Source of the DNA: Roseinatronobacter alkalisoli
GTDB taxonomy: Bacteria; Pseudomonadota; Alphaproteobacteria; Rhodobacterales; Rhodobacteraceae
Assembly: GCF_028745735.1 (NCBI RefSeq)
Contig: NZ_JAQZSM010000021.1
Span: 1-64,000 of the forward strand
DNA: 64,000 bases
Direction of reading: 5' to 3'
The notes beneath the pieces are model-generated. The model searched no databases. It was not told the DNA's origin and was given only the letters and a program-made list of their open reading frames with translations. Made by a program: the position numbers and the translations under genes. Shown here piece after piece: positions 1 to 8,182 of the stretch; the first letter of the stretch is position 1, and each line of letters begins with the position of its first letter.

Positions 1-46
1 GCCCAGACCTGACTCTATGAAACCTGTTGGCCAGCCTGCCCGAGGG

Positions 47-136
47 CGTGAAATGGCTGCCCGCGATGCCGTGAAACGCGTGCCCGAGATCACGCGAAAT
101 CACTGCCCAAATTCCGCGAAATGCGCAGTCGGTTGG
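47..136. repeat. Iterated 22-23 bp repeat array, possible IS end
   Basis: Four imperfect units start at 47, 70, 93 and 115: CGTGAAATGGCTGCCC, CGTGAAACGCGTGCCC, CGCGAAATCACTGCCC and CGCGAAATGCGCAGTC. The step is 23, 23 and 22 bp. Regularly iterated blocks of about this length are typical of IS21-family ends, where they bind the transposase. That suggests the left edge is the terminus of an IS whose body lies outside the window, but this is an inference. No gene is seen in 1-162. Confidence 0.4.
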
Positions 137-162
137 TGGCGATGTACTCCACTATCGCTCTG

Positions 163-945
163 TTAGTCGGTTTGGGGCATTATTTGTGCTAGTTCATCGG
201 TGGGACTAGTCTTGTAAGCATCGCAAAGATGGAAAAGCTGCAGTCCGACCGACTTCCGCAGCGTCGCTAGCGCATCTCTAAACCGCAACCAACTGGGGTT
301 TCCGCTGTCGCAACGTAGCGTCACCAAGTCGATTTCTTCAACTTGAACGAAGAACGTTAGGATCGTTTTCGTCAATGATTGGAGTACCAGATCCAGTTCG
401 CCACCCTGGGGTAGCCCCTTTCGTAAATCAAGTAACCTGAACCGCAGACGGTCCAGCGATTGGCGAACCCGGTCGGGGAACTCTGCGTCAAACGACTCCC
501 AGAGTGCGCGGTGGTCCTCAAATTCTGAGACTATGTCCTTCGCAAGCTGGGGTGCCTGTTGCCGTGTTTGCAGAAGCACGAGGCTTTGCGCGTAGCCTTT
601 CGTGCGAACCTCCGCGATCAACGCCTCATGGTCACGTTTCCACTGAAGGAGAAGTTCGGGCTTGTGAGGCGAAGAATCCTTATCAACGATGTCACCGCAT
701 TCCCTGCAAAGCCACAAGCCATTTGAGATGTGCTTGCGCTGTTCCGGAGTTTGGTTCTCATCGTAGCGCGGCCCGTTGCTTGCGGCGGCCCTAATGTGAG
801 CGGCATGACCGGTTCTCAGGCTCTTCTCCTGATCCGAATGTGGCCCCGCAGTCAACTTAAGGCAGTCAGGATTCGAACAGAAGTGCGCAGCTCGTTCTGC
901 AAGTGTTTGTTTGGTTCTGGGTGAGAACTCATCTCGCGCCCCCAT
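163..945 (-). CDS. HNH-type nuclease-like protein
   Basis: This 260-aa protein has an N-terminal HNH-like zinc-binding fold. C23 and C28 are followed by GHAAHI (residues 46-51), the GPRYD segment typical of these proteins, and NGLWLCRECG with C80 and C83. The remaining ~150 residues look helical and match nothing I recognise. HNH domains cut DNA or RNA in restriction and phage-defence systems. The gene is the last of the minus-strand defence run, 109 bases after the HEPN-like gene, so it could share its transcript or be independent. I cannot tell from sequence whether it is catalytically active, because the classical HNH triad is not fully obvious. Confidence 0.7.
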   Translation of the reverse strand: MGARDEFSPRTKQTLAERAAHFCSNPDCLKLTAGPHSDQEKSLRTGHAAHIRAAASNGPRYDENQTPEQRKHISNGLWLCRECGDIVDKDSSPHKPELLLQWKRDHEALIAEVRTKGYAQSLVLLQTRQQAPQLAKDIVSEFEDHRALWESFDAEFPDRVRQSLDRLRFRLLDLRKGLPQGGELDLVLQSLTKTILTFFVQVEEIDLVTLRCDSGNPSWLRFRDALATLRKSVGLQLFHLCDAYKTSPTDELAQIMPQTD

Positions 946-1054
946 AGACTTCTCCTTCGGCCGCTCTGTGGCAGCTAGTTTTCTTTAGGCTCTCTCCACA
1001 GCTCTCCGCAGCGCATCAATGGTGTATCGGGCCAAGTTACCTTGGAGCCAACTA

Positions 1055-2008
1055 TCAACGTTCGTTATTGTCGTCTTCGTAGTCGGACCAATCGTCAGCA
1101 GGAGCATAATATTCTGCTGCATCGTAGGTCTGCGTCTTCTTGTATCGATCGCTGAGCCCAACGGCTGCGAGTTTGGAGAGGCCGGCAATCTTGAGGCCGC
1201 AGGCTACGCATTCAAAATGCGTCGGGAGGTACTCCTGCGTCTCGATGATTTCGTCGTCGTCGAGCTTCTGCGTTGGGGCTGAAACCGGCTCTCCCAGCAC
1301 AAGTGCGGTCGACGCACATGACGGACAGTCGACTCTATGACCGTTTTGACGGGTGGCCCACACTGACGCCTGCGTTTGCAGCGTCGTACGCTCGTGTTCT
1401 GGCTTGGCGTTCCAGACCTTCTTGTGCGCCTCAACGTCGCCCCTCACGGCTTTCGCGCTCTCATCTGCAGCTGCATCGATCAGCTTCCTGGCAACTTCCG
1501 CTTCGTCTTCGCCAAGGAATTCATCAAGTGGGATGCTCATTGACGTCAGAAGGATTTGGCAAGTCTGATAGAATCTTGGTTGCCAGGTCGATCCCCTAAT
1601 TCCCTCGAATGCGAGTTCGCCAGTATGAAGCTCGGCATTGCGCTTACCGGTATGCACGACACCGAAGCTCTCGTGCTCCTTGGTGAACTCCGGCAGTATC
1701 CCTGAGAGGCGCTTGAACACCTCGCTGATTGCGATGGATCTCGGCGAGAACCTCTCTTCGAACGGAGTGAAGCCAAGCGCAAAATAGAGGTTCGATCCAT
1801 TTTTATCGGCTTCTGCAAGCAGCGCGGGGCTTACATTTGCAAGAGCGGCGCGGGCAAGAAATTCTAGAGCGAGGCTCGACCAGAGAGCATATTCCCATTT
1901 ATCGCTGTCATATTCATCCATGTTCTGGATGTAGCGCACAGCCTTCGCGTAGAGTGCCTCCGGATCGAAGGTTGCCGGCGTTGCGCCCGGCTTGATTGTC
2001 GTCTTCAT
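1055..2008 (-). CDS. HEPN-like protein with C-terminal zinc-binding module
   Basis: This 317-aa protein is not a family I can name. Residues 15-130 are helical and end in KRNAELHTG, which gives R123-N124-x3-H128. That is the RNx3H form of the Rx4-6H motif of HEPN ribonucleases. Residues 228-270 hold CPSC (C228, C231) and CVAC (C267, C270), a likely zinc ribbon. The C-terminus is very acidic. Its ATG overlaps the stop of the dioxygenase gene by 4 bases, so the two are probably translationally coupled. I infer an RNase effector of the Gabija-like operon. The motif is short, so a chance match remains possible. Confidence 0.55.
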   Translation of the reverse strand: MKTTIKPGATPATFDPEALYAKAVRYIQNMDEYDSDKWEYALWSSLALEFLARAALANVSPALLAEADKNGSNLYFALGFTPFEERFSPRSIAISEVFKRLSGILPEFTKEHESFGVVHTGKRNAELHTGELAFEGIRGSTWQPRFYQTCQILLTSMSIPLDEFLGEDEAEVARKLIDAAADESAKAVRGDVEAHKKVWNAKPEHERTTLQTQASVWATRQNGHRVDCPSCASTALVLGEPVSAPTQKLDDDEIIETQEYLPTHFECVACGLKIAGLSKLAAVGLSDRYKKTQTYDAAEYYAPADDWSDYEDDNNER

Positions 2009-2667
2009 TTTAGCCCTCCCAAATATACTCTCTCAATAGTACGATCCTCTCGTCCTAGCGGTATCGGCGAACGGGCATGCAGCATGCGCCAGTTGTCGAT
2101 TATCAGGGTATCCCCCGGACGAATGAGGGCAATCGACAACGAGGCACGTTTCGCAAGCCAATTGCGAATCTGGGCGTCGGCGGTGTCGCCAACTTTGCTC
2201 GCTGGCCGAAGAAATATTTCATCCCATCGTAGGAGATCGGTGCCATCCGACGTACGTTCGAGCAGGCGAAGAAGCGCAAGGGCTCCATCGCGGGGCCGGC
2301 GTGGCTTGAAGATTGCGCGTGCGAGAGTGTCTCGAGAAATGGTGTTGACGAGCGCGCGGCCATCGATCAGCAATGTGGGAACGTCATCATATCCAATTAG
2401 GCATCGTAGGAGTAAGTAGCGCGGTGGTCTGCGCCAATGGGCAAGATCGGTATGAAACGGAAAACGGCCCAGTCCAAAGTTCCCGCTATATGTATTCGGA
2501 GCCGATTCTTCGCGAGGAATTAAAGTTTGGACAAGGCCGCCTTCCCAAGGCGTGAGCGGATCGCCGAGTTCGTTAGCGACTTCGACGATGTCAGCATTAG
2601 GACGATGCTGGGAGATTAGGGCGTAGCCGCTTTCGGTAATTTTTTGTCTCAGATCGAACCCCATCAT
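2005..2667 (-). CDS. TauD/TfdA-like Fe(II)/2-oxoglutarate dioxygenase
   Basis: This 220-aa protein carries the facial triad of the family: H72-T-D74 in FPFHTDLAHWRRPPRY, and H197 in IDNWRMLHAR. An arginine about 12 residues later (R209 region) would bind 2-oxoglutarate. Members couple decarboxylation of 2-oxoglutarate to hydroxylation of a small molecule or a side chain. The protein is shorter than classical TauD (about 280 aa). It overlaps its neighbours by 4 bases on both sides, inside an OLD-UvrD defence operon, where such an enzyme is unusual. Its substrate cannot be read from sequence. A nucleotide, nucleic acid or protein target is speculation. Confidence 0.75.
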   Translation of the reverse strand: MMGFDLRQKITESGYALISQHRPNADIVEVANELGDPLTPWEGGLVQTLIPREESAPNTYSGNFGLGRFPFHTDLAHWRRPPRYLLLRCLIGYDDVPTLLIDGRALVNTISRDTLARAIFKPRRPRDGALALLRLLERTSDGTDLLRWDEIFLRPASKVGDTADAQIRNWLAKRASLSIALIRPGDTLIIDNWRMLHARSPIPLGREDRTIERVYLGGLK

Positions 2668-2888
2668 TTCTCAGTCATTCTAGTTGGCTTCTGGGCTATC
2701 GGCAGCTCGCCGACTCGATATCGAGCGACGGCATGATGTAGATTGCCCCGCGAACCATGCTGTCGCGGAAATGCGTCTTGCATGAAATCGCGGGGCTTAT
2801 CGTATGTTCGATCGTGTGAGACAACGGGCTTTGGTTTTGGACGATAGTCTCCATGTGCTTCTTGAAGTGGGTTCAGAGTTGCTCTCAT
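2664..2888 (-). CDS. Small coupled protein of unknown function, 74 aa
   Basis: This short basic ORF is rich in H, R, K and P and has no motif I recognise. It is kept because its ATG overlaps the helicase stop (ATGA) and its own stop overlaps the dioxygenase start in the same way. A chance ORF would rarely fit both junctions. It could be a regulatory or adaptor subunit, or only a spacer that carries ribosomes from the helicase gene to the dioxygenase gene. Confidence 0.5.
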   Translation of the reverse strand: MRATLNPLQEAHGDYRPKPKPVVSHDRTYDKPRDFMQDAFPRQHGSRGNLHHAVARYRVGELPIAQKPTRMTEK

Positions 2889-4645
2889 GCTGCGACCGGA
2901 TCAGGAGGCAGAGCGACGAGATTGTTCTCACCAAACAGCTCTGTGAGCTTCGCCATCGCTGCGGGACTAACGAGTTGCGTGAACAGCAACGCTAGGCGGA
3001 CCTGGGGTCGCGAACATGCAACATAGAACAAATTTCGATTGTTCTCGAAGAACTCCTGCTTATCAGCGGGAGGTGCTGCATCCATCCATTCTAGGGTTTG
3101 GACAAAGTTGTACTTGTTCCAGCCACGTCCCACGACCACCAAAACATTCTCGAACTCCGCGCCCTTCACGCCGTGCTTTGTGGCAAATGGCGTGTGCCCG
3201 TCGATGAAACGATCCAAAGCTATCAATTCCGTATAGCTAACCGCCCGCAGCCCTCGAAGCTGGGTGATCCGGCGCGACTCTCCTTCTACGGGTTCATCTC
3301 CTGCCTCAGCGAGCTTCGCTTCGCGTTGTTCCACAGCGGCCGGCAGCCGCATGTGCGGCTGGGCGGCGATGAAATCGATTATTTCACCAATCGTTCCGGT
3401 CTGCCGCAACGCGATGAGAGCGTTCATGCCATTGGTCCAGGCAATTTTGTCTTCGTGACGGCGGATGCGTGGCATACCGGACCCGAATGCCTCGAACATT
3501 TCCCCATAACGGTTGGCCTCAAATGCCGCGCAAGCGGGTTCAAGCTGGTCCGCAAGAAACTTGATGTGAGGATCTTCCTTCTTCAACCAGGGATCGTTGA
3601 ACTGGCCATAGATGCTCCGAATGTTTTCGTAGCCCTGTTCCCGAGCAAGAATACTATGACTGAGCATTAGGATTTTGGTTTTCTCTACAGACAGATCCCA
3701 GCCTTCGGCAGCCAGCCGATCCTTCACACACTGAAAGTAAGCACGAGCTGCCTCAGGACTGGTGTCATCTTTCCAGTGGCCTCCTCCTTGTCCGGTTCGC
3801 CGCTGCCCCGGCCAGTCGTTTGTATGAAATACACGGGCCTCACCCTGCGCAGCGGGATCGCTAACCATCTGCGGCAAGTCTGGGCGCATACGGTTCAGGA
3901 CTTGCACAATCGGATCGACCGATCGGAAGTTCGCTTGCTTGGCGATAACCTCAAGTGTCTGGTGCTCCACCAGCCCGCATCCCTCGCCGTAAATCTTCTG
4001 CCAATGGTCGCCGAAAAGACCGATCAACGGGCCTTCACCTCTATCAAGAAACCATTCTTTCAACGCATCAACGAATCCGGCATCCGTGTCCTGATATTCG
4101 TCGATAAGCAGAATGGGATATCGCGAAGTCAGAACTCGGCGAAACTTGGGGCGGCTTATCGCCTGGATCATCAGTGACAGTACATCTTCATGGCGAAGTG
4201 AAACCTGATCGTCCGTAACGCCGGGGTAGCCGAGTTCATAGTGGATACGACGCTGACCGATGCCGCCGGTGTCCGCAAGTCGCTCTTCCCATGTCGGCAA
4301 CCCGGGAACCAGTTCACGAAGCGTAGGCTGGAAATCTTGGAGGACTGACCAGCAAAAACCGTGAACGGTTTCGGGTCTCACGGCAGGATGCGCGTTCGTT
4401 CTGGCAATGATTTCGTCTTTGGCGACGTTGGTGTAGGTGATGCAGCCAATTTGTTGGCGCTGCCGCAGCAACGCGGAGCCTTGCTTTTCAATCAATCTGC
4501 GAAGTGCTTTCTCAAGAGAGTAGGTCTTTCCGGCGCCGGCACCTGCCTCTAGGCGAAAGCTGCGTCCTTCATCCAAGCAAGCGAACATGCGTTCCAGAGC
4601 AATGCGACCAGCGGCATCTGCTGGGCTTTCTTGTCCCTCAGCCAT
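2885..4645 (-). CDS. gajB: UvrD/PcrA-type helicase, Gabija GajB-like
   Basis: This 586-aa superfamily 1 helicase shows Walker A EAGAGAGKTYSL (around residues 33-44), motif II LLIDEYQDTD, motif III IGLFGDHWQKIYG, and motif VI NLFYVACSRPQVRLAL near the C-terminus. In Gabija, GajB is thought to respond to DNA ends or nucleotide depletion and to activate GajA. This copy is somewhat longer than the usual ~500 aa. Its start overlaps the stop of the OLD gene by 8 bases. Pairing with an OLD nuclease defines class 2 OLD/Gabija modules. The Gabija label is inferred from this pairing, not from a profile search. Confidence 0.82.
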   Translation of the reverse strand: MAEGQESPADAAGRIALERMFACLDEGRSFRLEAGAGAGKTYSLEKALRRLIEKQGSALLRQRQQIGCITYTNVAKDEIIARTNAHPAVRPETVHGFCWSVLQDFQPTLRELVPGLPTWEERLADTGGIGQRRIHYELGYPGVTDDQVSLRHEDVLSLMIQAISRPKFRRVLTSRYPILLIDEYQDTDAGFVDALKEWFLDRGEGPLIGLFGDHWQKIYGEGCGLVEHQTLEVIAKQANFRSVDPIVQVLNRMRPDLPQMVSDPAAQGEARVFHTNDWPGQRRTGQGGGHWKDDTSPEAARAYFQCVKDRLAAEGWDLSVEKTKILMLSHSILAREQGYENIRSIYGQFNDPWLKKEDPHIKFLADQLEPACAAFEANRYGEMFEAFGSGMPRIRRHEDKIAWTNGMNALIALRQTGTIGEIIDFIAAQPHMRLPAAVEQREAKLAEAGDEPVEGESRRITQLRGLRAVSYTELIALDRFIDGHTPFATKHGVKGAEFENVLVVVGRGWNKYNFVQTLEWMDAAPPADKQEFFENNRNLFYVACSRPQVRLALLFTQLVSPAAMAKLTELFGENNLVALPPDPVAA

Positions 4646-6713
4646 GTTCGTCTTCCTGGATCGCGTCGATCTCGAGGCCGGCAGCTTCGGCGAGGACTTC
4701 GACCGCTACTGCCTCTGGGGGGGCCACAGGAGCAGGATTACCCTGTGCCAACCACCTCAAACCTTCAGCGATGTATCGGGGAACACTCCATTCGGTGTTT
4801 GTGATCGCATACTGCAGAGCAAAGGCGGACTTTTTCTGCTCCGCAGCGAGTTCATACGCCGCCGCTGCAACATCTTCCTCCCCAAGCGCGAAAAGGCCAG
4901 GGTTCGCGATTATGAACGCATCTTCGAAGCTGCGCCCGCAAGCTCCACCATCCTGTTCGGGAATCTGGTATGCGATGCGCCTGCCATTGGTAATCTTCTC
5001 GTCTGGTGTTTTGATGAGCAAGGCAGCCGGGGATATATCGGCACCGTACAATGCCTTCAGACAACCGTTGCTTGTGAATTGCCCTTGCGCGACAGGTACG
5101 GCCTCGCGCTTGTTGTTTGCATTGGGACGAACCGTATCTATGTCCGTAATAATCAATGTGCGGAGTTCGAGGAACGTCAGCAAATCGAAGAAGCGATGAG
5201 CATAGGCTCCGCCTACTTCCATGACTGTTAGGTATTGGCTCCCCAGTTGCGGTGCTCCAGGTGCCGCACTGTCCGTTTTTCGAATCATTGTCGGAAGGAG
5301 GAGGCGTTCCGACGTTCCCTCGATCAAGACGGCCTTATCTGCAAAGAACAGATCGCAACGTGTGAGGGTCAAATACTGATGTAGAAACTCCCGATCAGGC
5401 TCGGGCGCAGCTCCCATGCCCCGGCGCAGGTCTTTGATGATGGTTCGCCGAACGCCATCTTCGTCCGCCTTCGACAGGAAATAACGCATGGATTCAAAGC
5501 GGGCCTCGTTAGCCATGTGCGGAGAATGCGTCGTAACGACAAACTGGACAGGCCAAGGGAGGTTATCATTCAATTGAGTGACGAAAGCATTCGTGATCTG
5601 ATCGAGTTGCCGAATGAATACCTCCTGCATCTGGGGATGAAGGTGCGCTTCCGGCTCTTCGATAAAGATTAGATGCACGCCAGCCGCCGTCGGTGTCGCC
5701 TGATACTCACGAAAGAAGCGCAAGATTTGCAGTAGCATGAAGACGAGATTACGCACGCCGAGACCATTATAGGTTTCTGGAAGTGTTATCCCGTTTTTCC
5801 CGACATAGCGGACCTTGGTGTGATCGCTCAGCAATCTCTCGACGTCAAAGCTTGTCTCAGTGATGAGCCCTGGGTCAGCCAGTCCGGGGTAGCCGAACAG
5901 CTCGAAGGTGGGCAGCAGCGATGTGAGCTTTACATTGAAGTCGCTGTGCAGATCGCTTTGAATGCCTTCGACAGCGATTTTCAGCTGCTCGGCGGTAGTC
6001 CTTTTTTCAGGATCGATCGGATCGTTTAGCGCCGACTGAAAAAGTATTTCTACTACTTTTCCAAGAACATCTCGTTCGCGTTTCGTGTCATCGTCCAATC
6101 CACGTTGTGCATTGATGAAACCGCCTTGTATTATAGTAGTGAGCATTCTCGTTTCGAGAGGCTTCCTATTCGTGGGGTCGTTAGGATCAATCGCCTCTAA
6201 TACCGAGCTGTAGGCGACAGGAACCCGTGCTCCCAGAGCACGGAAAAGCGCACTTTTGGCATTCTCTCCATCTTCTTCTGGTGCAGGGAGATCGGCGAAG
6301 AGCAATGCAGTTGCGTTGGGTCGAGGGCCAAAAGTCAGGACAAGACGCGCATATGTACAATCTGGATTTAGGTCGATGATGCACTCGCCCAATGCTCCGA
6401 GGTCCGGCATGTCAACGTCGTACAAAACATCAATTATTATACGAATAACGGGAAGGGTATCCAGTACGTCGGATACCTCCGCTCCGGCACTGAACGCCTC
6501 AAAAGCGTTCCAGAATTTCTCGTGACAGCCGAGAGAAAAATCTTCGAGACGGAAGGTGAGAGTCTTTTCTGAGAGGAGTCGGCGGAAAAGCTCTGCAATC
6601 GATGTTTTGCCGCTATTGTTTCGTCCCACGATCAGCGTGGTTCTATCTTCGAAACCAATCTCGACGTCCTGCAGCAATCGGAAGTTTTCAATCTTCACAT
6701 TGTGTAGCTTCAA
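4638..6713 (-). CDS. gajA: OLD-family ATPase/TOPRIM nuclease, Gabija GajA-like
   Basis: This 691-aa protein starts with an ABC-type ATPase: Walker A GRNNSGKTS (residues 30-38), the signature-like stretch GLGVRNLVFMLL, and Walker B HLIFIEEPEAHLHPQ near residue 355. A TOPRIM nuclease domain follows: FFADKAVLIEGTSERLLLP near residue 470 and TLIITDIDT near 525, with the conserved E and the DxD acidic residues present. Such proteins cut DNA and are restrained by nucleotide binding. It is the first gene of the coupled operon and is about 110 residues longer than typical GajA, so it may be a divergent clade. Confidence 0.82.
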   Translation of the reverse strand: MKLHNVKIENFRLLQDVEIGFEDRTTLIVGRNNSGKTSIAELFRRLLSEKTLTFRLEDFSLGCHEKFWNAFEAFSAGAEVSDVLDTLPVIRIIIDVLYDVDMPDLGALGECIIDLNPDCTYARLVLTFGPRPNATALLFADLPAPEEDGENAKSALFRALGARVPVAYSSVLEAIDPNDPTNRKPLETRMLTTIIQGGFINAQRGLDDDTKRERDVLGKVVEILFQSALNDPIDPEKRTTAEQLKIAVEGIQSDLHSDFNVKLTSLLPTFELFGYPGLADPGLITETSFDVERLLSDHTKVRYVGKNGITLPETYNGLGVRNLVFMLLQILRFFREYQATPTAAGVHLIFIEEPEAHLHPQMQEVFIRQLDQITNAFVTQLNDNLPWPVQFVVTTHSPHMANEARFESMRYFLSKADEDGVRRTIIKDLRRGMGAAPEPDREFLHQYLTLTRCDLFFADKAVLIEGTSERLLLPTMIRKTDSAAPGAPQLGSQYLTVMEVGGAYAHRFFDLLTFLELRTLIITDIDTVRPNANNKREAVPVAQGQFTSNGCLKALYGADISPAALLIKTPDEKITNGRRIAYQIPEQDGGACGRSFEDAFIIANPGLFALGEEDVAAAAYELAAEQKKSAFALQYAITNTEWSVPRYIAEGLRWLAQGNPAPVAPPEAVAVEVLAEAAGLEIDAIQEDEHG

Positions 6714-6761
6714 TTTCTACGCCCCCAAATATAATTCCACCGTCTAGTCGTTAGTTCTGTA

Positions 6762-6767
6762 ATTATA
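6762..6767 (-). promoter_or_regulatory. Possible -10 box upstream of the Gabija-like operon
   Basis: The minus strand reads TATAAT here, about 50 bases before the OLD start, in an AT-rich gap (6,714-6,895) that separates this operon from mcrC. I see no convincing -35 element at 17 bp, so this is only a candidate promoter. I see nothing else in the gap. Confidence 0.3.
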
Positions 6768-6895
6768 CATCATGAGATGTCCGATTCGGATCGGCGCAAC
6801 GAGTATTTTTGCATGGCTCTAACTGCTTCTGAAGCCATGAATTTTCATTGCTTCTCTATTTTTCTCAAATATTGCTCGGGCCGCCTGCAGGCTCA

Positions 6896-8182
6896 TCACG
6901 AAACTAATCTCGTCAGCAGGATATCTGCCCTGGGAGGAATGCCGTTTTCCGTGTAATGGATCATGGCGTAAGTGATGATCTCCCAATTCTTTCTTTGTTG
7001 GACCTGAGCCAAATCGACTTGCCAGATTTCCACTCTGCGGTCTGTGGCGGTATAGTGCCATGACGTTGGTGGCGTGCGCTTCCGTCCAGGATAAAGAAGT
7101 ATGACGCGGCTTGCGTTATAGACCGCCCCATAGGACGCGAGTTGGTAAAGATCGGCTTGGCTCACATTTGGCGCGGAGCCTGAATGTTCGCCGAGATCCT
7201 TCCATTTCGTATCAATGACCAGTGGACCTTCAGGCGTGTCAATGACGATATCCGGGATCAGAGGGTAGGCACCATGCTGCAACAGGGCGTGCTGTCGGCG
7301 CTGAACCGACACTGATCCGGGCGGAAGAACCCGTTGCAGCCAGCGGGCAACATACCGTTCAAACAGCAGGTTCATCGGAAAGAGCAACGAAATGCCCGTG
7401 CGGTGTCCGGAACTCGTGTTTTGCCACTCTGCTTCCAGCAACATGCGCGCAAGTATATGCGCCTGACGAAAGCGCTCATTCATCCGGTTCCAGACGATCC
7501 GCTCCCTCAGAGGGACGGGGCTGGCGGGGATGTCGATGAAGCGCTCTGTCAGGTTAGCGATCCGGCGACGCAGAGGCTCGGAGCACACAAAGGGGATGAC
7601 GCGCAACAGGCTGGCCTTGAACAGCCGGTTGAGCGGCGTGTTCTCGGAAAACTCGTCAAACCGGCAATGCAGGCGGGAAGGATCAACCGAGCGGCGAACG
7701 ATCTGCTGCCGCACATCGAGCGCTCCTCGCAGCTTAGGCAGAATATCCTCTTCAGGCACATAGTCGCGCGTCAGACCGGATTTCGCTTGTTCTGCCAGGC
7801 GTTTGACAAACAGATTGATAAAGGCTTCGAGAAGGTCGCTGTCCTGTGCGCCCATCTGCGCGATCTGCCCTTCTGAAAGCGGTATGTCGAAGGCGACCGC
7901 AATCATCCGCACAAGGGTCGCTCGCAATGCACCGTCCTCGTCGGCGAGCTTGGGCAGGATTTCCAAACTTATCCCTGGAACGGAAATAATGCCGCAAACC
8001 TGCTTGGTTTCCAGCTTCCGAAAACCGCGCGCCAGCACGCCGTTCTCTGCCACGCCAAGCCTGCGGGCAGCCGTGATTGCGGCAAGATGCAGTTGCTCGG
8101 CTTCTCCTTCGCTGATTCCGTCGGGTCCAATGGGCAGAGAGGACCATTCCGGCAGCGAGTAATGGCTTTTCTGTTTGGGCAT
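6896..8182 (-). CDS. mcrC: McrC family restriction endonuclease subunit
   Basis: This 428-aa protein has the McrC layout: an N-terminal beta-rich region, a helical middle with ENTPLNRLFKASLLRV, then the nuclease core near residues 310-330, LIPDIVIDTPEG followed by VIDTKWK. The latter is the PD-(D/E)xK motif that cuts DNA. McrC assembles on the McrB GTPase ring to cleave modified DNA. Its ATG shares one base with the mcrB stop (TAATG), so the pair is translationally coupled. The gene looks intact. Confidence 0.9.
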   Translation of the reverse strand: MPKQKSHYSLPEWSSLPIGPDGISEGEAEQLHLAAITAARRLGVAENGVLARGFRKLETKQVCGIISVPGISLEILPKLADEDGALRATLVRMIAVAFDIPLSEGQIAQMGAQDSDLLEAFINLFVKRLAEQAKSGLTRDYVPEEDILPKLRGALDVRQQIVRRSVDPSRLHCRFDEFSENTPLNRLFKASLLRVIPFVCSEPLRRRIANLTERFIDIPASPVPLRERIVWNRMNERFRQAHILARMLLEAEWQNTSSGHRTGISLLFPMNLLFERYVARWLQRVLPPGSVSVQRRQHALLQHGAYPLIPDIVIDTPEGPLVIDTKWKDLGEHSGSAPNVSQADLYQLASYGAVYNASRVILLYPGRKRTPPTSWHYTATDRRVEIWQVDLAQVQQRKNWEIITYAMIHYTENGIPPRADILLTRLVS

